From: Chloroflexota bacterium
GTDB lineage: Bacteria; Chloroflexota; Anaerolineae; Anaerolineales; UBA11579
NCBI GenBank assembly: GCA_003250455.1
Contig: QKGK01000214.1
Coordinates: 1 to 9,510, forward strand
Direction of reading: 5' to 3'
Length of the DNA stretch: 9,510 bases
Positions 4,270-9,510 of the stretch are shown in pieces. Under the pieces are notes generated by a model, which was not told the DNA's origin, did not search any database, and saw only the letters and a list, made by a program, of their open reading frames with translations. Within the stretch, counting starts at the first letter, position 1; the number at the start of each line of letters is the position of its first letter. The position numbers and the translations under genes were made by a program.

Positions 4270-6015
4270 ATGAGTGAACAAACAAAAGCTCCTGCTTCTG
4301 ATTTAGCAACCCGCTTCCCCGATGCGGTGAAAGCCGATGAGCGCAAAGGCTTCGAAGGCTACCTGGTGGAAGCCAAGAACCTGCTGGAAGTAGCTCAGAC
4401 ACTGCGGGATGAAATGGGGTACGATTATCTGTCATCTGTTACCGGTGTGGACTACCCCGATGAGAATAAACAGGAAGTGGTTTACCATTTCTTCAAATCC
4501 ACCGGCGGCACCTACCTCCCCCTGAGCGTGCAGGTCCCGCGGGAAAATCCGGTAGTACCATCGCTGATCAACCTGTTTCCCTCGGTGGACTTTCAGGAAC
4601 GTGAAGCCTGGGACCTGGTGGGCATCCAGTTCTCCGGTCACCCGGATTTGCGCCGTATCCTGATGTGGGATGGCTTTGAAGGCCACCCTCTGCGCAAGGA
4701 TTATAAGGAAGCCTTCTTTCAAGATGAGAAGAAACCTTTCAGCAACCGCTGGCCGGATGGAAAGGTCTTCCGCTACGAAGACAAAAATCCCTATGGCAAG
4801 AATGTGGTTTACCCGCCAGGGATGAAGCGCATCGAAGAATATGACCCCAGTGTGGAAAACCTGCTGTACAGCGAGATGAACAACCTCGCCGGGAATAAAG
4901 TGGATGAACTGCACACCGATTTTGTGATGGTCAACCTTGGCCCGCAGCACCCTTCCACCCACGGCGTGTTCCGCATGGCTGTTTTATTGGATGGTGAAGA
5001 AGTGGTCAGCTTAAAACCGGTGATGGGATACCTGCACCGCAACCACGAAAAGATCGGCGAACGAAACACCTACCCGGCCAATATGCCTTTTACCGACCGG
5101 CTGGATTACCTCTCCTCGATGGCAAACAACTTCGCCTACGCCGTGGCAGTAGAAAAACTGCTGGGCAAAAAGGTGGAAGTGCCCGAGCGGGCAGAATACC
5201 TGCGGGTCATCATGGCGGAGCTTAACCGGATCGTCAACCATATCTGGGCGATCGGCTTCCTGCTCAACGACCTGGGCGCCTTCTTCACCCCGGCGCTGTA
5301 CGCTATTGTGGAACGGGAACTGATCCTGGATATTTTTGAAGCTACGGCTGGCTCGCGGATGATGTGCAATTATTACCGCTTTGGCGGTGTTGCGCGGGAT
5401 GTTCCGCCGGACGCATTTGCCAAAATGAAAGACCTGGTGTTCGAACGTCTGCCGCGTAAGATCGATGAGCTGGATACTTACCTGACCGATAATGAGATCA
5501 TCGGAGAGCGCACCAAAGGTGTGGGTGTGCTGAGTCCTGAAGAGGCGATTGCTTACGGCGCTTCCGGGCCGGTGCTGCGTGCTTCCGGTGTGCCCTACGA
5601 TATTCGCCGGGCAGAACCTTACGGCATCTACGACCACTTTGACTTTGATGTCGCAGTCCGCTATCACGGAGATTCCTACGACCGCTATATTATCCGCATG
5701 GACGAAGTTCGCCAGTCGCTGCGCATTCTGCAGCAGGCGCTGCGGGAGATCCCCGAAGGACCGGTGCTGCTCAAGAATCCTTACAGCATCCGTGTACCGG
5801 AAGGCGAAGCTTACGGACGGGCCGAAGTGCCGAAGGGCGAACTGGGCTTCTACATTGTCTCGGATGGTTCTGCGAACCCCTACCGCTACCACATCCACGC
5901 CCCTTCCTTTGTGAACATCACAGCACTGGAAAAGATGAGCATTGGCATGAAAGTGGCTGATGTGGTCGCCATCCTCGGTTCCATTGACATCGTGCTTGGC
6001 GAGCTGGACCGGTAA
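4270..6015 (+). CDS. nuoCD: Fused NADH-quinone oxidoreductase subunits C and D (NuoCD)
   Basis: Fusion of NuoC and NuoD, 581 residues. The C part (about 1-165) contains the 30-kDa signature at 110-145, with E110, W114, GHPDLRRI and GHPLRKDY. A linker of about 45 residues leads to the D part (about 213-581), which begins with GPQHPSTHG at 224-232. By alignment with Thermus Nqo4, H231 and Y280 occupy the positions of quinone-binding His38 and Tyr87, with identical spacing of 49. The end SIDIVLGELDR is typical of NuoD. Unusual: the segment between Q489 and E524 is about 25 residues shorter than in Nqo4. The usual MEA.I.HFK..TEGF stretch is missing, as in some Ech/Fpo-type relatives. AAGG at 4259-4262, seven bases before the ATG, serves as ribosome site. 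C-D fusion is also known in enterobacteria and elsewhere. Confidence 0.95.
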   Translation: MSEQTKAPASDLATRFPDAVKADERKGFEGYLVEAKNLLEVAQTLRDEMGYDYLSSVTGVDYPDENKQEVVYHFFKSTGGTYLPLSVQVPRENPVVPSLINLFPSVDFQEREAWDLVGIQFSGHPDLRRILMWDGFEGHPLRKDYKEAFFQDEKKPFSNRWPDGKVFRYEDKNPYGKNVVYPPGMKRIEEYDPSVENLLYSEMNNLAGNKVDELHTDFVMVNLGPQHPSTHGVFRMAVLLDGEEVVSLKPVMGYLHRNHEKIGERNTYPANMPFTDRLDYLSSMANNFAYAVAVEKLLGKKVEVPERAEYLRVIMAELNRIVNHIWAIGFLLNDLGAFFTPALYAIVERELILDIFEATAGSRMMCNYYRFGGVARDVPPDAFAKMKDLVFERLPRKIDELDTYLTDNEIIGERTKGVGVLSPEEAIAYGASGPVLRASGVPYDIRRAEPYGIYDHFDFDVAVRYHGDSYDRYIIRMDEVRQSLRILQQALREIPEGPVLLKNPYSIRVPEGEAYGRAEVPKGELGFYIVSDGSANPYRYHIHAPSFVNITALEKMSIGMKVADVVAILGSIDIVLGELDR

Positions 6016-6030
6016 ACAAGAAAAATTGCT

Positions 6031-6046
6031 ACTGATACCAATCAGT
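6031..6046 (+). other. Small hairpin between nuoCD and nuoI
   Basis: ACTGAT-ACCA-ATCAGT is a perfect 6-bp stem with a four-base loop in the 48-base gap between the two genes, ending 17 bases before the nuoI ATG. It has no T tract and low GC, so it is not a terminator. It could be a processing or mRNA stability element, or chance. Confidence 0.35.
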
Positions 6047-6063
6047 GATTACGGAGTGAACGT

Positions 6064-6705
6064 ATGTACGGAAAAGGAATAATCAAAGGCGCACTGGTCA
6101 CCTTCAAGCATTTTTTGGAAACCTATTGGGATGACATCCGCATGATGGGCAAGCGCTATATGAGCCAGGAAGGTGTCGATTACCGCAGCAGCAAAGAAGT
6201 AAAAGGTATCTTCACCGTTCAATACCCGGAAGAAAAGCTGATCCCCCCGGAGGAGTTCCGCTATATCCCCTTCCTGGTCTATGACGAAGGCGAAGACGGC
6301 GCCAAGAACATCCGCTGCACCAGCTGCGGCATCTGCTCCAAAGTTTGCCCCCCTCAGTGCATCTGGATCGAGCAGACCACCGACCCGAACACCGGGCGGC
6401 CCGTACCGGAGCCGGTTGAGTTCTATATCGATATCGACATCTGCATGAATTGCGGGTACTGCGCCGAATACTGCCCCTTTGATGCGATTAAGATGGACCA
6501 TGATTACGAACTTGCTTCTTACGACCGCACAGAAGCGCATATCTTTGACAAAGAACGGCTGATGAAACCGGCATCCTACTATGCCAGCATCCGGCCGGAG
6601 AACTTTGCCCGGGAAGAAGCCATCCGCATTGAAAAAGAAGAGAAGAAAGCCGCTGCCGAACGGGCCAAGGCCGAACGAGCCAAAAAGAAGGCAGAAGACG
6701 AATAA
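6064..6705 (+). CDS. nuoI: NADH-quinone oxidoreductase subunit I (NuoI, two [4Fe-4S])
   Basis: NuoI relays electrons through two [4Fe-4S] clusters (N6a, N6b) to NuoB. The 213-residue protein has an N-terminal amphipathic start of the kind that sits against the membrane arm (GIIKGALVTFKHFLETYW, residues 5-22). Two ferredoxin motifs follow: C85/C88/C91/C95 (CTSCGICSKVCP) and C127/C130/C133/C137 (CMNCGYCAEYCP). C99 is an extra cysteine after the first motif. The tail from residue about 183 to the end is almost entirely E, K, A and R, a predicted charged helix not needed for the fold. GGAG eight bases before the ATG is the ribosome site. nuoH, which normally separates D from I in full operons, is absent. 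A terminator follows 22 bases after the stop, so this is the last gene of the cluster. Confidence 0.95.
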   Translation: MYGKGIIKGALVTFKHFLETYWDDIRMMGKRYMSQEGVDYRSSKEVKGIFTVQYPEEKLIPPEEFRYIPFLVYDEGEDGAKNIRCTSCGICSKVCPPQCIWIEQTTDPNTGRPVPEPVEFYIDIDICMNCGYCAEYCPFDAIKMDHDYELASYDRTEAHIFDKERLMKPASYYASIRPENFAREEAIRIEKEEKKAAAERAKAERAKKKAEDE

Positions 6706-6718
6706 ATTTTTAACTATC

Positions 6719-6727
6719 TGATAAAAT
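6719..6727 (+). promoter_or_regulatory. Possible extended -10 promoter for the right-hand genes
   Basis: TGATAAAAT matches the extended -10 form TGnTATAAT with one change. No -35 box is seen at the right distance. It would start transcription near 6734, inside the left arm of the following hairpin, and drive the gene at 6771 and those after it. Confidence 0.25.
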
Positions 6728-6770
6728 AACTCCAGCGGGAGCAACCTATGGCTCGCTGGAGTTTTGTCTT
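6728..6770 (+). terminator. Terminator-like hairpin after nuoI that also carries a ribosome site
   Basis: AACTCCAGCG (6728-6737) pairs with CGCTGGAGTT (6754-6763). An inner AGC/GCT pair sits beyond a two-base bulge, with an eight-base loop. The downstream tract is short and broken (TTGTCTT), so it is a moderate intrinsic terminator. The right arm contains GGAG at 6758-6761, nine bases before the ATG at 6771. The same hairpin therefore probably also masks the next gene's ribosome site when read-through occurs. Confidence 0.65.
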
Positions 6771-7103
6771 ATGTATAACGAAGATACCGAATTACTGTTT
6801 CCTTCGCGCGTGATCGAACACCTGGCTGATCTGCGCAAAGAAGAATGGGAAGCGCTGGTGAAGCGGGTCCAGGACCTGCCAGAGGATGATGTTGACCATC
6901 TTGCTTTTGTGTTGATGATGACCAAGCTGGATGGCTGCAATACCTGCAATTCCGATTCTTTCCGGGCGATGCGCGGCTGTACGCAGTGCGCTATTCTTAG
7001 CGTCCGCCGCTACCGGGGCAGTGACAAGGAGTTGCTAAAACAGTTTGAAAAGGCAAGGAAAGAGATCACACGGACATTGGAAGCAAAACTAACACCCAAA
7101 TGA
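6771..7103 (+). CDS. Small cysteine-rich protein with CxxC-x10-CxxC, function unknown
   Basis: A 110-residue protein that I cannot name. An acidic N-terminal helical region (1-53) contains EHLADLRKEEWEALVKRV. It leads into LDGC56-NTC59, ten residues, then C70-TQC73, a four-cysteine site suited to zinc or an Fe-S cluster. The rest (78-110) is a basic helical tail. No membrane or export signal is seen. Start: GGAG at 6758-6761 is nine bases upstream, and no earlier in-frame ATG exists after the terminator. The gene ends 14 bases before mrp, whose ribosome site overlaps this stop codon, so the two are co-expressed. Placement between nuoI and a Mrp Fe-S carrier makes a role in cluster transfer attractive, but that is inference; a structural zinc protein is equally possible. 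Confidence 0.8.
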   Translation: MYNEDTELLFPSRVIEHLADLRKEEWEALVKRVQDLPEDDVDHLAFVLMMTKLDGCNTCNSDSFRAMRGCTQCAILSVRRYRGSDKELLKQFEKARKEITRTLEAKLTPK

Positions 7104-7117
7104 GGTAACATACAACT

Positions 7118-8203
7118 ATGTCTGAACAAACAGTAACAAATGAAGCAGTCCTGCAAGTCCTTGCAGATGTGAAAGACCCCGCAACCGGCCTGGGATTGGT
7201 TGAAAACAACCTGGTACGGGATGTGGTTGTGAACGGGAACCAGGTTTCCCTGACTTTTGCCCAGATCGCCCCCCAACACCCAAAAGCTGCTGAAATTACC
7301 GGTATGATCGAAGAAAAGGTAGCCGGGTTGGATGGGGTAGGCTCTGTGACGGTAAATACTGTGCTGGATGTTCCATCCGACGTCCGTCTGAAGGGCACCG
7401 GAAATTCCAATATTAAGACCCTGATCGCGGTTGCCTCTGGCAAGGGCGGCGTAGGGAAATCCACAGTATCGGTCAATTTGGCCGTGCTGCTGGCCCAGAT
7501 GGGCGCAAAAGTTGGCTTGATGGATGCGGACGTCTACGGCCCCAACATCCCGATGATGATGGGCGTAAAGCAGCTCCCCCCCCAGAAAGGCGATGGCGGG
7601 ATTACCCCGGCGGAAGCCTACGGGGTCAAGATGATCTCGATTGGGTTCATGGTCAAGCCCGACCAGCCGATCGTCTGGCGCGGGCCGATGCTGCACAGCG
7701 CTATCCAGCAGTTCGCGCGTGATGTGGATTGGGGCGACCTGGATTACCTGGTGGTAGACCTGCCCCCCGGGACGGGTGACGCGCAGTTGAGCCTTGCCCA
7801 GACCATCTCGGTCACCGGCGGCGTGATCGTCACCCTGCCGCAGCAGGTATCCCTGGAAGATGCCCGCCGCGGGCTGGAGATGTTCCGCCAGATGGATATC
7901 CCCATCATTGGTGTGGTGGAGAATATGAGCTACCTCGAACTGCCAGATGGCCAGAAGATGGATATTTTTGGCAGCGGCGGCGGTGAACGCATGGCCCAGG
8001 AAGCCCAGGTGGCCTTTTTGGGGCCGGTTCCCATGGACCCGGCAGTACGCGCGGGAGGGGATGAGGGCAGACCAATTGTAGTGGCCTTCCCGGATTCCAA
8101 AGTCTCCCAGGCATTAAAAGGTATTGCTGCCCAGACTGCTCTTGAAGCAGGCGTAATTGCCCTCAAGAGTGCCAAAGAAAAAATGACAATTAGCCTCAGT
8201 TAG
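7118..8203 (+). CDS. mrp: Mrp/ApbC-type P-loop Fe-S carrier ATPase, no CxxC
   Basis: Mrp/ApbC/Ind1 proteins bind Fe-S clusters as dimers and deliver them in an ATP-dependent way; Ind1 does this for mitochondrial complex I. The 361 residues comprise an N-terminal DUF59/MIP18-like domain (about 5-85, with VKDPATGLGLVENNLV) and a deviant Walker A SGKGGVGKST (107-116) carrying the signature lysine K109. Then come the MDADVYGPN switch (135-143), a VVDLPPGTGD Walker B (212-221) and ENMSY (268-272). Unusual: the CxxC that usually follows ENMSY is replaced by LELPDGQKMDIFG, and the protein has no cysteine at all. Ribosome site GAGG at 7102-7105 overlaps the upstream stop. PSP1 follows ten bases later. 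Family assignment is firm; cluster carriage through cysteines is doubtful for this copy. Confidence 0.94.
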   Translation: MSEQTVTNEAVLQVLADVKDPATGLGLVENNLVRDVVVNGNQVSLTFAQIAPQHPKAAEITGMIEEKVAGLDGVGSVTVNTVLDVPSDVRLKGTGNSNIKTLIAVASGKGGVGKSTVSVNLAVLLAQMGAKVGLMDADVYGPNIPMMMGVKQLPPQKGDGGITPAEAYGVKMISIGFMVKPDQPIVWRGPMLHSAIQQFARDVDWGDLDYLVVDLPPGTGDAQLSLAQTISVTGGVIVTLPQQVSLEDARRGLEMFRQMDIPIIGVVENMSYLELPDGQKMDIFGSGGGERMAQEAQVAFLGPVPMDPAVRAGGDEGRPIVVAFPDSKVSQALKGIAAQTALEAGVIALKSAKEKMTISLS

Positions 8204-8213
8204 CGAGGATATG

Positions 8214-9158
8214 ATGAGCGAACAACGGATTATTGGTATCCGGTTCCAAAAGGTTGGTAAACTTTATCATTTTGATGCCGGTCAGGTGGAAGACATCCAG
8301 CCCGGCGACTTCGCCGTTGTAAACACCAGCCGCGGGACGCAGTTGGGACAGGTGATGTCCTTTGTGGTAGACCCGCCCAAACCACCGCGTGGAACCTGGA
8401 AAAAAATTGAACGAAAAGCAGACCCGCAAGACCTGGTCCTGCGCCAGGCTCTGGAGCAAAAGGAGCTGGCAGTAACGATTGACTGCCGCGCAAAAGCGTC
8501 TGAATTGGGTTACTCCGGCCTGAAGATCGTGACCTCAGAGTTCAGCTTTGATTCAGAATCGATAGCGGTCCTGTTCAATATCGAAGACCAGGAAACGCCA
8601 AACCTGTCTCCCCTGGAAGCTGTAGTAAAAGAGGCCTATCCGGATGCCCAGGTGGAATTCCGCCGGGTGGGGCCGCGCGATGTGGCCAAGATCATCGGCG
8701 GGATGGGGGCCTGTGGGATAGAGGCGCGCTGTTGTTCCACCTTCCTGACAGAATTCAGCCCGATCTCGATCCGGATGGCGAAAGCGCAGGGTGTTTCCCT
8801 CGATCCCACTGAGATCACCGGGATGTGCGGCCGTTTGCGCTGCTGCCTGATCTATGAATATGAGCAGTATGTGGAAGCGCGCAAGACGCTCCCCAAGCGC
8901 AACAAGCGCGTGGTCACCCCGTTAGGTGAGGGCAAGGTTATTGACCTGTATCCGCTGAGAGATACGGTGGTTGTCCGCATCGAGGGCAATGAACGCAAAA
9001 ATGTGGAATTTATGAAAGATGAAATTGAGCCATGGGACGAACTGGAAGCCTTGCGGCGCAAGTCTGAAGCGCCCTGCGATAAGCATGAAAATGGCGAATG
9101 CGATTGCGGAAAGCAGCCCAAAAATGCTGAGGCAGACGATGATGAGGATGAAGAGTAA
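8214..9158 (+). CDS. ricT: PSP1 / RicT (YaaT)-like protein
   Basis: PSP1-domain protein of 314 residues. In Bacillus subtilis RicT (YaaT) forms a complex with RicA and RicF that binds [4Fe-4S] clusters and helps RNase Y mature certain mRNAs. The conserved core here runs from about residue 5 to 275. It has six cysteines in the family pattern: C167, C173-C174 (GACGIEARCC) and C205, C210-C211 (MCGRLRCC). The tail (276-314) adds C288, H291, C296 and C298, then ends in a run of acidic residues. It is an unusual extension that could bind another metal. Two ATGs are adjacent; the second (8214) is preferred because GAGG at 8205-8208 lies five bases from it and only two from the first (8211). The gene follows mrp by ten bases. 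Whether RicA and RicF partners exist in this genome is not visible. Confidence 0.9.
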   Translation: MSEQRIIGIRFQKVGKLYHFDAGQVEDIQPGDFAVVNTSRGTQLGQVMSFVVDPPKPPRGTWKKIERKADPQDLVLRQALEQKELAVTIDCRAKASELGYSGLKIVTSEFSFDSESIAVLFNIEDQETPNLSPLEAVVKEAYPDAQVEFRRVGPRDVAKIIGGMGACGIEARCCSTFLTEFSPISIRMAKAQGVSLDPTEITGMCGRLRCCLIYEYEQYVEARKTLPKRNKRVVTPLGEGKVIDLYPLRDTVVVRIEGNERKNVEFMKDEIEPWDELEALRRKSEAPCDKHENGECDCGKQPKNAEADDDEDEE

Positions 9159-9167
9159 GGAGCACCA

Positions 9168-9510
9168 TGACCATTGATTTTTATGCTGAAGCCGAAGCGC
9201 TGTTCCCCTATACCCAGGCCATGCGGCGCGATTTCCATGCCCACCCGGAAATCGGGTTCCAGGAAGTACGTACCTCCGGGATCGTAGCCAAAGAGCTGCA
9301 GGCGTTGGGAATCGAGGTCAGCACCGGGATCGCCAAGACCGGCGTGGTGGGGATCATCGAGGGGAATGGCCCCGGCCCGGTGGTTTTGCTGCGTTTTGAT
9401 ATGGATGCTCTCCCTATAGATGAAGAAACCGGCGCACCTTATGCCTCACAAACGCCCGGCGTGATGCACGCCTGCGGCCATGACGGCCATACTGCCATTG
9501 GATTGACCGT
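9168..9510 (+). CDS. M20-family amidohydrolase/peptidase, N-terminal 114 residues (3' end outside window)
   Basis: The start of a zinc-dependent M20D-type amidohydrolase (the IAA-amino-acid hydrolase, hippurate hydrolase and N-acyl-amino-acid deacylase group), cytosolic, which cleaves N-acyl amino acids. Seen are RRDFHAHPEIGFQE (20-33), FDMDALPI (77-84), TGAPYAS (88-94) and HACGHDGH (101-108). In the last motif C103 and H105 are expected metal ligands. Ribosome site AAGGAG ends four bases before the ATG, and PSP1 ends nine bases upstream, so the gene continues the same transcript. The family is broad and the substrate cannot be told from this fragment. No link to the Fe-S genes is evident. 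Confidence 0.92.

Noticed and set aside
5011..5898. 295-codon minus-strand open frame inside nuoCD
   Set aside because: It lies entirely opposite highly conserved NuoD sequence, has no ribosome site and no recognisable domain.
6049..6744. 231-codon minus-strand open frame opposite nuoI
   Set aside because: It mirrors the two ferredoxin motifs of NuoI on the other strand and is rich in Phe because it reads the Glu/Lys codons backwards; a shadow.
7010..7696. 228-codon minus-strand open frame opposite mrp
   Set aside because: It crosses the end of one plus-strand gene and the P-loop region of another, both well supported; no family features.

Overview
The window looks like chromosomal DNA from an anaerobic or facultative bacterium of the phylum Chloroflexota, most likely class Anaerolineae. 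This is an inference from the protein style, the gene mix (NuoB/NuoCD/NuoI, a Mrp/ApbC ATPase, a PSP1/RicT protein, an M20 amidohydrolase), moderate-to-high GC and sigma70-type promoters. No rRNA, tRNA, CRISPR, insertion sequence or phage gene is visible. Coding density is high, and the longest stretch without a gene is about 160 bases (589-746).

Left block, minus strand, read right to left from about 3300 to 1. It holds a SufR-like winged-helix regulator with C-terminal cysteines (2669-3298), a DEDDh 3'-5' exonuclease (2081-2665) and a 438-residue protein of unknown family that carries a Pol-beta-type nucleotidyltransferase signature (747-2063). The three genes are separated by 3 and 17 bases and probably form an operon. 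Then comes a 158-base leader with its own promoter, three hairpins in series and an intrinsic terminator only 12 bases before the start of a dihydroorotase (588 to beyond the left edge). That dihydroorotase resembles the DHO domain of animal CAD.

Centre, plus strand. A divergent 125-base promoter region (3299-3423) separates the regulator from iscX-nuoB-nuoCD-nuoI (3424-6705). The iscX gene appears to be leaderless, with its ATG at the predicted transcription start. A 13-base direct repeat overlaps the -10 boxes of both divergent promoters. The nuo set covers only the peripheral Q-module of complex I (B, fused C-D, I). No membrane subunit is present, not even nuoH, and the cluster closes with a terminator hairpin.

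Right block, plus strand. A small CxxC-x10-CxxC protein (6771-7103), a Mrp-type Fe-S carrier ATPase without the usual CxxC (7118-8203), a PSP1/RicT protein with many cysteines (8214-9158) and the start of an M20 amidohydrolase (9168 to beyond the right edge) follow in close succession.

Functional reading. Most of the centre and right of the window concerns iron-sulfur clusters: a probable Fe-S-sensing repressor, IscX (a regulator or iron adaptor of cluster assembly), three Fe-S or Fe-S-linked complex I subunits, and a Mrp protein related to the complex I assembly factor Ind1. RicT-type proteins are also known to take part in binding [4Fe-4S] clusters. The gene order suggests that making the Q-module and supplying its clusters are controlled together, with the SufR-like protein as the likely switch. 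The nucleotidyltransferase-like/exonuclease pair is the least explained part of the window.
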